From JANOBD01 sp031411495 (GTDB taxonomy: Bacteria > Planctomycetota > Phycisphaerae > Tepidisphaerales > Tepidisphaeraceae), in contig JANOBD010000217.1 in the NCBI GenBank assembly GCA_031411495.1, positions 1 through 53,166 on the forward strand: a stretch of DNA of 53,166 nt. Direction: 5' to 3'. Both the position numbers and the translations under genes were made by a program. This document shows positions 34,369 through 43,620 of this stretch, piece after piece. Position 1 is the stretch's first letter. Every line of letters starts with the position of its first letter. Under the pieces are notes generated by a model. It did not search any database. It was given only the letters and a program-made list of their open reading frames with translations, and had not been told where the DNA came from.

Positions 34369-37300
34369 TCACAGTGCTTCGTCCTCATCGGCAACGCCCA
34401 GGACCTCCTGCATTGCGACGACCGGTTCGGAAGCGCCTTCGGCCGCCTGCTGCTCGGCGAAGAGGCGCTGCTGTTCGGCGCGTTTGCGGCGGGCGCTGCC
34501 AGGCCCGAGCAGTTCGATCGAACCGGGTCCGAAGGACTGCTCGAACTCCCTGATCAACTCCGGCGTCGGCCTGACACGCACGCCTCGGCCGGGCTGGATC
34601 GCGGCCTTCTTTCCGTTGGCGCAGGTGATCTGCAGCCATGTCTCGATGCCGCCTTTGTATTTCTTCAGAATGTCGGTGAGCGTGTTGATCGCATCGGGCT
34701 TGTGCGCCGCCGAGTCGAGCCGCATGAGCACGCCGGTCGTCATCTTCGCGGCCGCTTCCTCGATCGGCATGATGTCCTTGACCATCAGGCAGGCATTTTC
34801 GCGTTTGCGGTCGACGCTCGCCTCGACGATGACGACGCGATCGGTCTTGAGCAGGTTTGGATCTCGCGCGTTGAGTGACTCGTACAGATCGGCGAAGCAC
34901 ATGCCTTCGATCTTTCCTTCGAGATCTTCGAACTCGACGATCGCCCACTTCTTGCCTTCGCTGCGCCCGGACTTGCCCACGCGCGTCTTGATTGAACTGA
35001 TCATGGCGGCGATGCGGACGATCGTTCCTTCGGGAAGATTCATCGTCTGCCGGGTCGTGTTCTGCCCGAACGCTTCGACATCCGCCTGTCGCTCGGTGAG
35101 CGGATGCGAGCTCACATAAAAGCCGAGCAGATCCTTCTCCATTTGCAGGAGTTCGGGGCGCGAGAACTCCGGCACGTTCGGCATTGCCACCTGCGTCGGC
35201 TGCGCCGCTTCGGGGGCACCGGAAGCGGCCGGTCCACCAAACAACATGTTCTGACCCGAAGCCTTGTCGAGCTGGGCGCGATGAGCGCCTTCGAACGCGC
35301 CTTCGAGAGCATGGAGCATCGAGGCGCGATTCGAGTAGATACCATCCATTCCGCCGCAGCGAATCAGGGCGTCGCAGGTCGATTTCTGAACGGCCCGCGT
35401 GTCGACGCGCTCGCAGAAGTCGTAGAGCGATTTGAACGCCCCGGCTTTCTCACGCTCGGCGACGATCGTCTCGACGGCCTTCTCGCCCACCCCCCGCACG
35501 GCGGCCATGCCGAAACGAATGAACCCTTCCTTCGCCTTGCCTTTACCCTTGGTGACTTCGTACACCGGCGTGAAATCCGCGCCGGACTGGTTCACATCCG
35601 GCGGCAGCACGCGGATCTTCATCCGTCGGCACTCGTCGATGTAGTCGATCAGTTTGGTCGTGTCGCCCATTTCGTAGGTGAGCAGGGCGGCCTGGTATTC
35701 GACAGGGTGATAGTGCTTGAGGAACGCCGTCTGGAAGGCGATGAACGCGTATCGCGTCGAGTGAGACTTGTTGAAGCCGTAGCCGCCGAACTTGAGGATG
35801 AGCTCGAAGATCTCCTCCGCCTTTGACTGCGGCACGCCTTTTTCCATTGTCCCCTTGATGAACTCGGGTTTGAACTTGGCGATGACGTCCGTCGTCTTCT
35901 TGGAGATGGCCTTGATCAGCTTGTACGCGTTCGCCAGATCGATGCCGCCGAGCTGGTTGAAGATCTGCATGACCTGTTCCTGATAGACCATAATGCCGTA
36001 GGTCTCGCTCAGGATCGCGTCCATGATCGGATGGACTTTCGGCACGTCTTCGCGGCCGTGCTTACGGTTGCAGTAACTCGGGATGAGTTCCATCGGGCCC
36101 GGGCGGTAGAGCGCGTTGGCGGCGATGAGGTCTTCGAGCCTGTCGGGCGACATCTTGAGCAGCAGATCCTGCATGCCCCCCGATTCGAACTGGAAGATGC
36201 CCTTGGTTTCGCCACGGCCGAAGAGTTCGAGCACCTTCTTGTCGGTGATGTCGATCTTCTCGATGTCGAAGTCCCTGGCGAGCCGGCCGTTCTTCTTGGC
36301 GAGATCGACCGCGCGGGTGATGACGCTCAGCGTCCGCAGGCCGAGGAAGTCCATCTTCAACATGCCGCACTTCTCGGCGATGGGGCCTTCGAACTGCGTG
36401 AGGAGGTTGCCTTCCTTGTCTTTGCAGACGGGGATGACGTCGTCGAGCGGCTGATCGGCGATGATCACGCCGGCCGCGTGCACGCCGGCGTTGCGGCAGA
36501 GGCCCTCGAGCTTTTTGGCGGTTTCCACCATCGCCTTTAGCTTCGGGTCGGCGGCCATCATGTCGCGGAGTTCCGAGACTTGCTCGAGCGCCTTGTCGAT
36601 CGTCATGCCCGGCACGCCGGGAATGAGTGATGTGAACTTGTTGGAGAGCGCGAGATCGATGCCCATCACCCGCGCGACGTCTTTGCACGCCGCCTTCGCC
36701 GCGAGCGTGCCGAAGGTGATGATCTGCGCGACGTGGCCGTACTTGTTGCGGACGTAATCGATGATCTTCGGCCGGCCGTCCTGGCAGATATCGATATCGA
36801 TATCGGGCATCTCGTTGCGGCTCGGGTCCATGAATCGTTCGAACAGCAGCGAGTATTTGAGCGGATCGACGTTACAAAGCCCCAGCAGGTAACCGACCAT
36901 CGTGCCGACGCCCGATCCTCTCGCGCCCACAGGAATGCCGTTGTCGCGCGCGTAGTTGCAGAAGTCCCACACGATGAGGAAGTAGCTGCAGAAGTTCTTC
37001 ATGCAGATGATTTTCAGTTCGTGTTCGAGTCGGGCGCGGACGTCGGGACCGACGTCGGTCGTGCCGTAGCGCCAGATCAGGCCGGTCTCGCAGAGTTCGC
37101 GGAGGTACCGTTCATCATCGTTCAATTCTGATTTGGGTTGTGGCGCGCTCGGCAGCGGCAGCGCATCGTCGAGCTTGTCGGCGGGAACGCGATAGACCGG
37201 TGCGTAGCGTTTGCTGAAGTCGAGCTGCAGGTCGCACATGTCGGCAATGCGCAGCGTGTTGTCCATCGCGCCGTCGAAGCCGTGCATCGCGACGGCCATC

Positions 37301-38070
37301 TCGTCCGGCGACTTCAGGTAGAGTTCTGTCGGATAGATCATCCGGTTCGGATCGTCCGCGAGCTTGCCGGTGCTGATGCAGCACAGGCAGTTGTGGGCGT
37401 GGTAGTCGTCCTTCTTGAGGAAGTGAACGTCGTTCGTGCCGACCAGCCCGACGCCGAGCTTCTTTGCCAGTTCCGCGAGCTCGGGATTGACCTCGTCCTG
37501 TTCCTTGATGTGCTTCTGGACCTCGATGAAGAACCGGTCGGGGCCGAAGATTTCGAGGTATGTTTCGGCGGCGTGGCGGGAGGCTTTGGCATTTCGCTTC
37601 AGCAGCGTATTGGCAACTTCGCCGCCAAGGCAGGAGCTGGTGCAGATGATTCCTTTCGAGAACTCACGAAGCGTTTCCTTGTCGATGCGCGGCTTGTAGT
37701 AGAAGCCTTCCATGAAGCTGATGCGCGAAAGCTTCAGGAGGTTTTTGTACCCTTCAAGATTCTGCGCCAGCAGCAGGAGGTGATACGCGGCTTCGCCGGC
37801 GTTGCCGCCGGGCGTGGATCGCTCGCGGCGGTCTCCGGGGGCCATGTACGCCTCGACGCCGACGATCGGCTTGATGCCTTGCGCCTTACATTCGTTGTAG
37901 AACTCCACCGCGCCGTACATCACGCCGTGGTCGGTGATGGCGAGCGCCGGCATCTGCAGTTCCTTGGCGCGGCTGACCAGCGACTTCACCTTGCACGCGC
38001 CATCGAGCATCGAGTAGTGCGTGTGGACGTGCAGGTGGACGAATTGATTCGGCTTGGAGTCCGTTCCCAT
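34369..38070 (-). CDS. dnaE: DNA polymerase III alpha subunit
   Basis: 1233 aa from ATG 38070, where the conserved beginning MGTDSKPNQFVHLHVHTHYS starts. The PHP domain is complete (HLHVHTHYSMLDG, ITDHGVMYG, ICTSSCLGGEV). The polymerase catalytic Asp residues are in PDIDIDICQDGR. Further landmarks are GARGSGVGTMVGYLLGLC, GIFQFESGGMQ, YRPGPMELIPSYCNRKHG and FNKSHSTRYAFIAFQTA. The C-terminal OB-fold and a tail with a glutamine-rich patch (RKRAEQQRLFAEQQA) follow. It is the replicative polymerase of the chromosome, DnaE1 type by length and layout. It is divergent from a PEP-CTERM gene across 137 bp. Confidence 0.97.
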   Translation of the reverse strand: MGTDSKPNQFVHLHVHTHYSMLDGACKVKSLVSRAKELQMPALAITDHGVMYGAVEFYNECKAQGIKPIVGVEAYMAPGDRRERSTPGGNAGEAAYHLLLLAQNLEGYKNLLKLSRISFMEGFYYKPRIDKETLREFSKGIICTSSCLGGEVANTLLKRNAKASRHAAETYLEIFGPDRFFIEVQKHIKEQDEVNPELAELAKKLGVGLVGTNDVHFLKKDDYHAHNCLCCISTGKLADDPNRMIYPTELYLKSPDEMAVAMHGFDGAMDNTLRIADMCDLQLDFSKRYAPVYRVPADKLDDALPLPSAPQPKSELNDDERYLRELCETGLIWRYGTTDVGPDVRARLEHELKIICMKNFCSYFLIVWDFCNYARDNGIPVGARGSGVGTMVGYLLGLCNVDPLKYSLLFERFMDPSRNEMPDIDIDICQDGRPKIIDYVRNKYGHVAQIITFGTLAAKAACKDVARVMGIDLALSNKFTSLIPGVPGMTIDKALEQVSELRDMMAADPKLKAMVETAKKLEGLCRNAGVHAAGVIIADQPLDDVIPVCKDKEGNLLTQFEGPIAEKCGMLKMDFLGLRTLSVITRAVDLAKKNGRLARDFDIEKIDITDKKVLELFGRGETKGIFQFESGGMQDLLLKMSPDRLEDLIAANALYRPGPMELIPSYCNRKHGREDVPKVHPIMDAILSETYGIMVYQEQVMQIFNQLGGIDLANAYKLIKAISKKTTDVIAKFKPEFIKGTMEKGVPQSKAEEIFELILKFGGYGFNKSHSTRYAFIAFQTAFLKHYHPVEYQAALLTYEMGDTTKLIDYIDECRRMKIRVLPPDVNQSGADFTPVYEVTKGKGKAKEGFIRFGMAAVRGVGEKAVETIVAEREKAGAFKSLYDFCERVDTRAVQKSTCDALIRCGGMDGIYSNRASMLHALEGAFEGAHRAQLDKASGQNMLFGGPAASGAPEAAQPTQVAMPNVPEFSRPELLQMEKDLLGFYVSSHPLTERQADVEAFGQNTTRQTMNLPEGTIVRIAAMISSIKTRVGKSGRSEGKKWAIVEFEDLEGKIEGMCFADLYESLNARDPNLLKTDRVVIVEASVDRKRENACLMVKDIMPIEEAAAKMTTGVLMRLDSAAHKPDAINTLTDILKKYKGGIETWLQITCANGKKAAIQPGRGVRVRPTPELIREFEQSFGPGSIELLGPGSARRKRAEQQRLFAEQQAAEGASEPVVAMQEVLGVADEDEAL

Positions 38071-38140
38071 CAGGTCGAGTCTATGCAGTTCGATCCCGGT
38101 TTGAAGTGGATAACTCCCCATTTCGCCGGCGAGCGCCCTC

Positions 38141-38154
38141 GCGACGATCGTCGC
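38141..38154. promoter_or_regulatory. Perfect 14-bp palindrome between dnaE and a PEP-CTERM gene
   Basis: GCGACGATCGTCGC lies midway in the 137-bp divergent region. It could be an operator or chance in GC-rich DNA. No partner site was seen. Confidence 0.3.
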
Positions 38155-38207
38155 TGATTTCCGACGACAATCCGGGCGGCCCGAAGTACAGTATGCGGGG
38201 AGATCCA

Positions 38208-39788
38208 ATGCGCCTTATTGCTTCGCTGCCGGTCACTTTGCTCGCGACCCTCGCGTCGGCACAGTCGTTCACCATCGATTTCAACAATCTCACCAGGGGC
38301 GTCACGCTTTCGACCCAGTACGTCGCTTCGAACGGCGTCAACTTCGTTCCCAATGCGTTCAGCGGGCCCAACGTGAACAACACCGCCGAGCCGTGGGCGA
38401 CGAATACCGGCCTCACCGTGAGCGATTACGTCTCCCTCGACCCCGCTCGCCCCGGGTACTCGGTCGGAACCCCGATGCTGTTTGACGGCAATCTCGTCCG
38501 CACGATAAACGACTATCTGAATGAAGACGGCGACCCGAGCGTCCTGACGACCTTCGCTTCGCCGATCACGACCGCCACCGTCACGTTCGTCGGCATCGTG
38601 TTTGGCACCAACGGCGCGCGCGACACCCAACTCATCGCCCTCGACGCGAGCAACAACATCCTGGCCCAGACGCGGGCCGTGGGACGTGATACGACCAACC
38701 AGCAGAACCTGACGGTGAATGTTCCGTCAGGATTCTCGCGGCTCGCGATCGTGCCTGGCAACTTCAACGACGTTGTCGGCTTCGATAACCTCGTCTACAC
38801 GCCGGTGATTCCGATGTGGAATGTCGATGCCAGCGGCGATTATTTTGTGGCCGGGAACTGGTCTACGAACACGGTTCCTGTTGGCGCGACTGCTACCGCG
38901 CGGTTCGGCAATGTGATCACGCAGCCACGCTCAGTGTCATTTTCAAATGACGTGGTGGTCGATCGGATGATCTTCGACAGCGATGTCTCGTACACGCTGT
39001 CAACTACCCCCAACCCTTCCGGATTCGTCAGGGATGTCGTGTTCGCCGGCGCGCACAACGAGCTGGACGTCGTTCGCGGCATTCACAACATATCACGCGT
39101 CTCCAGTTCGACCGGCATCACCAAAACGGGCGCGGGTGCGGTCTCGATTTCGAGGCTCAGTGTCTCGGGCAATGTCGCGGTGAACGAAGGATCGTTGTCG
39201 CTTTCCGGCGGAAGCTCGCTCGCCAGCAAGGTCGGCAGCGTCAGCGTCGCGGACGGGGCACAACTGTTTCTCGGCACGACACCACTCATCGCCACCGCGA
39301 TGACCGAGAACGCCGTTCGCCAACTGCTGTTGGCAGGAAAGATTGCGACCGGAGGATCGCCGCCGAACCTCAAAATCGGATACAGACAGGGATTGCCGTA
39401 TCAGGGTGGCAACACGATCGGAGGCGAGCTGGTTGCAGCCTCGGATGTGGTGATTCGCGCGACGCTTCCCGGAGATGCGACGCTCGACCTGCACGTCAAT
39501 TTCGATGACCTCCTGGTCACCGCGATGAACTACGCTCGTACTGACACCACCTGGTATCAAGCCGACTTCAACTACGACGGCGCGACCGATTTTGCGGACC
39601 TGCTCGCGGTGGCTCAGAACTATGGCGCCAGCGCGCTGACACAGGCCCAGCTCGACTCGCTCGATGCGGCATTCCTCTGCGACTACCGCATCGCGGCATC
39701 GCTCGTGCCGGAGCCGTCGACCGCGCTCGCGACCGCCGCCGCGTTTCTGATGCTGCGGCGGCGAGTGGCGGCAGAGGCAATTTCGTAA
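38208..39788 (+). CDS. PEP-CTERM protein with dockerin-like repeat pair
   Basis: 526 aa from ATG 38208, with GGGGAGATCC just upstream. The signal peptide is MRLIASLPVTLLATLASAQS. The N-terminal 200 residues form a beta-rich domain (FTIDFNNLTRG; VGFDNLVYTP), likely a carbohydrate-binding-type sandwich. The middle has beta-strand repeats (GITKTGAGAVSISRLSVSGN). Two dockerin-like loops follow (LDLHVNFDDLLVTAMNY and YDGATDFADLLAVAQNYG), then VPEPSTALATAAAFLMLRRR, a PEP-CTERM signal. It is inferred to be exported and surface- or matrix-associated. Its 3' end overlaps the opposite-strand gene by 106 bp, within its PEP-CTERM coding part. Confidence 0.82.
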   Translation: MRLIASLPVTLLATLASAQSFTIDFNNLTRGVTLSTQYVASNGVNFVPNAFSGPNVNNTAEPWATNTGLTVSDYVSLDPARPGYSVGTPMLFDGNLVRTINDYLNEDGDPSVLTTFASPITTATVTFVGIVFGTNGARDTQLIALDASNNILAQTRAVGRDTTNQQNLTVNVPSGFSRLAIVPGNFNDVVGFDNLVYTPVIPMWNVDASGDYFVAGNWSTNTVPVGATATARFGNVITQPRSVSFSNDVVVDRMIFDSDVSYTLSTTPNPSGFVRDVVFAGAHNELDVVRGIHNISRVSSSTGITKTGAGAVSISRLSVSGNVAVNEGSLSLSGGSSLASKVGSVSVADGAQLFLGTTPLIATAMTENAVRQLLLAGKIATGGSPPNLKIGYRQGLPYQGGNTIGGELVAASDVVIRATLPGDATLDLHVNFDDLLVTAMNYARTDTTWYQADFNYDGATDFADLLAVAQNYGASALTQAQLDSLDAAFLCDYRIAASLVPEPSTALATAAAFLMLRRRVAAEAIS

Positions 39789-42700
39789 ACGCTCACAGCG
39801 CCGTAGTTCTGTGCCAGGCTCAGCAGATCTTCGAACGCGACGGCATTGTTGTAGTTGCTATCCCCGGTGCTCCACGTCGCGCCGGAAGCCATGCCGTAGT
39901 TCTGGGCGAGCGTGAGCAAATCGTCGAAGGAGACCGCCCCGTTGAGATTCGTATCGCCTTGGAGCGCGTAGCGGACAACGGTGTCGACCGCCGCGATCGG
40001 GAAACCGCCGAGCGTGCTCAGAGCCACTTGCGCGCCGCTGGCAGAGCCGACGGCGTCGCTGAGAGGTGATCCACCAGCGAGCGAAGAGTTGATGGCACCG
40101 CCGGGAGAGGTCCCGCTCCACGTCCCGGGTCCTCGTCCAGCGGTGATCAGGTTGCGCGCCTGCGTTGCGTTCATTCCGGTGGCAGCCGCGAGCAGCAGCG
40201 AACCTCCCGCGAGGTCGATGGTGCCGCCGGACAGGGCAATCGAGCTTGTCACGTTCAAGGTCGCGCCCGTGCCGACGCGCAACATGCCGGCCGAGGTGCC
40301 GCTCGAACGAACATCGAGGGCAAAGACGCGGTCGTTCGCCGCGATGCGCGCGGTCGCGCCCGTGTCGCCTGTGTCGGCATCGGAGTTGACGTAGACGGCG
40401 TCGCCTTGGAAGAAGAGCCCGCTGCCGTTCTCGCCGCCGGTATCGATATTCACTGGCCCCGCAGAGTCTTTGACGTAGATGAGGTCGTCGCCGCCGCCCG
40501 CTTCGATCGCAAGGTCCAGCGACGTGGTTTCGACCTGATCGGTGTCGTTGCCCGAGCCGTTACGAATGGTGAGGTGCTCGGCGTCGTTCGAGTCGACGGC
40601 GTACACCGTTCCGCTGACAGCAAACGGCTCGAAGAGGTCCCCTGCCGATAAAATGTAGTAGGTGCCGGAGACGGCGAGATGATCATCGATCACCACCGAG
40701 TCGTCGCCGTTGCCGCAATTGACCGTGACATTGGATAGTAGGTTCGCGTAGTTGCCGCCTCCGAGGCTGATGCTGTCGCCGCCCGGGCCGCTCGTGATGA
40801 GCGTCGGCAGCGCGGTCGATTGTACATTCAGCGTCAATGCCGCGGTGTTGAAGAAGTTCACCCACAGGTTCTCGACGGTGGCGTAGGAGTAGATTCGTCC
40901 CAGATGCGTGAAGGCCGAAGCGGTGAGCGTTGCGCTGATCGCGCCGCTGTCGAAGCTTGCCCAGCGAGCCTCATCCGTGCCCGCGTCGCCAAAGGTGTTG
41001 ACGCTGCCGAGGATCGTCGTGATGAAGCTGCCAAAGTTGCCGACGACGATCAGGTCGTTGCCATTGTTGCCATGCGCATTGACGGTCGTCCCGGCCGGAA
41101 CGCCTTCGACCAGAATCTGGTCGTTGCCACTGCCGGCGTTGATGTTGAGCGCGGTGAGGTTGCTGTAGAAGAGGTGCGCCAGTCCGTTGGTGGTGAGATA
41201 CACCTCGTTGGTCTCGACGAGGTATTGTCGGTCGCCGGTGCCGACGGCGTCGTTGTAGTTGACCGTCATTCCCGCCGCGCCGCCGGTGGTTGTCACCGAT
41301 CCGGCGATGTTGAACAGGAACGGATTGCCGACGTTCACGATCACGTTTCGTATGGCACCGCCTTGAATGGTGGTGTTGGTGATCGATCCGTTGGTGGCGT
41401 TCAGATTGACGGTGCTCGGCAAGTTGCCGCTGCCGGCGCCATCACCGGCGTTGAGTTTCTGAACTTCAAAGCCGGAGTAGCGGAATCCCGCGGATGGGCC
41501 CTTGGCGAGCGAAAGCGTCTCGAGGGCGTACGTTTCGGTTTCGGACGCAGAGTAGGCATCCAGGAAATCATCGAACGTGATCGAATCGGTTCCCAGCCCG
41601 CCGCTGACGGTCGAACTCGAAAGAGTGAAGCCGTTGGAATCGATATCGCCGCCGCCCACGGTGAACGTGTCGTCACCGCCCGCGCCATTGACGGCAAACG
41701 GCGAGCTCGTCGGGTTGGCGAACACGCGGATGGTGTTGGCGGCATCGCTCCCGTCGAGTGAAAACCGGTCGATAGTATTGAAGCGGACGTGCCGTGTGCC
41801 CGCGTTGATCTGCGCAAAATCACCCGCATTGATGTCATAACCGCTGGTGCTGCTGAAATGGTCATCGAGCGCCACTGTGTCACTGCCTGCGCCGCCCGCC
41901 AGCGATGTGGCGACGGGGAGGGTGGTACTCATGTTCGCGCCACTGCCACCCGCACTCACATTGGTAAACGTGTCATTGCCGTTGAAGCCGTCGATTTCTA
42001 GAAGGCCAATGCTGGCTGCGCTGGTGAATCGAATGAGGTTCCCATCCGCATCGCAGGTGAGGTTCACCCGCTCAAAACCATCGGTCATGTAGAGCATGGG
42101 CGCCTGCACGTTGCCAAAGTCTCCCTTGGATACGGAGACGGACGTGATGAGGTACTCGTCGACGTCGCCGACCTGATCGCTGCTGTCGCCGAGAAAGACC
42201 GAGTCATTCCCGTTACCGCCGGTGATCAGCGGATAACTCGCACCGAAGGCGGCATCGATGTCGTTGGCGGTTCCGTTGGTAAACGTGTCGTCGCCCGCGC
42301 GTCCGTCGGCGTACACGACCCAGTTGGCCGCGGTCGAGTTGAAGACGAACGTGTCGGCATGATCCGTGCCGTAAAAGTGGGCTTCGATCGTGTTGTTGCA
42401 GGTGATCGGCCATTGCCCGTTGCATTGGACGGTGCTGCCGTTGAAGGCCCACGAGCGACTATCGACGCTGACGCCATCGTACAAGTTCAATCGGTTCGCG
42501 CCCGCGCCTAGCGCGAGCGAAAGCGAACCGCCCATATAGCCCGATCCGTAATTGACCGACGCGCTCGCGGTGCCGAGCTGGACGATGTCGGCGCCTGTCG
42601 AGCCGTTGATGGTCGTATTCCCCCGGCCCGGCGAGCGCGCGCCCGTGAACTGCACGGTTTCGCTCCCGCTGGGAATGGCGTGCGTGGAGATGGACAGCCC

Positions 42701-43516
42701 GGAGAAGTCGTTCACGTCGATGCCGTTCAGGAGCGCGTCGTCGTCCAATCGCAGCGTGGAGAGCGTGCTGGCGGCGTTGGCGTCGTCGACGATCAGCGTG
42801 TCGTTGCCTTCGCCGCCATCGACCGAAACCGACACGCCCGCCGGCATGAAGTAGTCGCATCGATTCTGTCCGCCACCCAGATCCAGCGTATCGTCGCCGG
42901 CCGAGAGGTTCATTCGGAAATTCGGGCGCAGCCCCTCGACATAGACGTAGTCGTTGCCCGTACCTCCGTTGAGGACGACGGAGTCTTCGCTGCCGAGCGT
43001 CCAGACGACGGTGGCGGCACGGAACGACGAGAGATTGAGATAACGCGTGCCGTCGGTCATCCAGGGCGTGCCGTTGCCGACGCCGTCTTCAATGGTCAGC
43101 GTATCGGGCGCATCGCCAGCGACGTTGGTATCGAAAAGAGTGACGTCGCGGGCGAGATCGATATCGACGTTGCCTTGCCCGACGCGATACGTTTCGGTAC
43201 CGCCCGAGTCATAGATCTTGAACTCCAAATCGTTGGTGCTCTGGATCCAGATGTTGTCGTTGCCGACGTAGCCGAAGACCTCAACCAGATTTCCGCTGGT
43301 GGGAGCGGGCAGGATTTCACTCGTGCCGTTGAAGAGGAGGAAGATGCGGTTGTCGCTTTGAACGTTGATGACAAAGGTGTCATTGCCGGCCGTTCCGAAG
43401 ATCGGCGTCGAGAAGAGGCGCCGGACTTCAAGGGACTCTATCGCACGCCCGATCCGGGTTCGCGCTCGCAGACGAGCTGCCAGTGAGTATGAGCCGCGGC
43501 AGTGACCGATAGGCAT
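39683..43516 (-). CDS. Large secreted protein with LE-type N-terminal motif, repeated GNDxF-like segments and dockerin-like C-terminus
   Basis: 1277 aa from ATG 43516, preceded by GGAGG at good spacing. The N-terminal segment IESLEVRRLFS is the motif common on giant extracellular proteins of Planctomycetes. The bulk consists of repeats with GNDTF, GGDDTF and GSGNDQI elements (for example GTAGNDTFVINVQ, GAGGDDTFTVGGG), like calcium-binding RTX-type beta-roll proteins but without exact GGXGXDXUX runs. The C-terminal part has two dockerin-like loops (TNLNGAVSFDDLLTLAQNYG and NNAVAFEDLLSLAQNYG). The last 35 codons lie antisense to the PEP-CTERM coding region of the neighbouring gene. No PEP-CTERM signal of its own is seen. 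An extracellular adhesive or matrix role is inferred. Confidence 0.82.
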   Translation of the reverse strand: MPIGHCRGSYSLAARLRARTRIGRAIESLEVRRLFSTPIFGTAGNDTFVINVQSDNRIFLLFNGTSEILPAPTSGNLVEVFGYVGNDNIWIQSTNDLEFKIYDSGGTETYRVGQGNVDIDLARDVTLFDTNVAGDAPDTLTIEDGVGNGTPWMTDGTRYLNLSSFRAATVVWTLGSEDSVVLNGGTGNDYVYVEGLRPNFRMNLSAGDDTLDLGGGQNRCDYFMPAGVSVSVDGGEGNDTLIVDDANAASTLSTLRLDDDALLNGIDVNDFSGLSISTHAIPSGSETVQFTGARSPGRGNTTINGSTGADIVQLGTASASVNYGSGYMGGSLSLALGAGANRLNLYDGVSVDSRSWAFNGSTVQCNGQWPITCNNTIEAHFYGTDHADTFVFNSTAANWVVYADGRAGDDTFTNGTANDIDAAFGASYPLITGGNGNDSVFLGDSSDQVGDVDEYLITSVSVSKGDFGNVQAPMLYMTDGFERVNLTCDADGNLIRFTSAASIGLLEIDGFNGNDTFTNVSAGGSGANMSTTLPVATSLAGGAGSDTVALDDHFSSTSGYDINAGDFAQINAGTRHVRFNTIDRFSLDGSDAANTIRVFANPTSSPFAVNGAGGDDTFTVGGGDIDSNGFTLSSSTVSGGLGTDSITFDDFLDAYSASETETYALETLSLAKGPSAGFRYSGFEVQKLNAGDGAGSGNLPSTVNLNATNGSITNTTIQGGAIRNVIVNVGNPFLFNIAGSVTTTGGAAGMTVNYNDAVGTGDRQYLVETNEVYLTTNGLAHLFYSNLTALNINAGSGNDQILVEGVPAGTTVNAHGNNGNDLIVVGNFGSFITTILGSVNTFGDAGTDEARWASFDSGAISATLTASAFTHLGRIYSYATVENLWVNFFNTAALTLNVQSTALPTLITSGPGGDSISLGGGNYANLLSNVTVNCGNGDDSVVIDDHLAVSGTYYILSAGDLFEPFAVSGTVYAVDSNDAEHLTIRNGSGNDTDQVETTSLDLAIEAGGGDDLIYVKDSAGPVNIDTGGENGSGLFFQGDAVYVNSDADTGDTGATARIAANDRVFALDVRSSGTSAGMLRVGTGATLNVTSSIALSGGTIDLAGGSLLLAAATGMNATQARNLITAGRGPGTWSGTSPGGAINSSLAGGSPLSDAVGSASGAQVALSTLGGFPIAAVDTVVRYALQGDTNLNGAVSFDDLLTLAQNYGMASGATWSTGDSNYNNAVAFEDLLSLAQNYGAVSVYEIASAATRRRSIRNAAAVASAVDGSGTSDAAMR

Positions 43517-43620
43517 TGAACAGTCCTCCACGAGGGAATAGACCGTCGCAATACCAGATCTAACAGGGAATTCGGCGAATTATCCGAATAATCCCCGCCA
43601 GCTCGAATCGGGCAGAGAGG

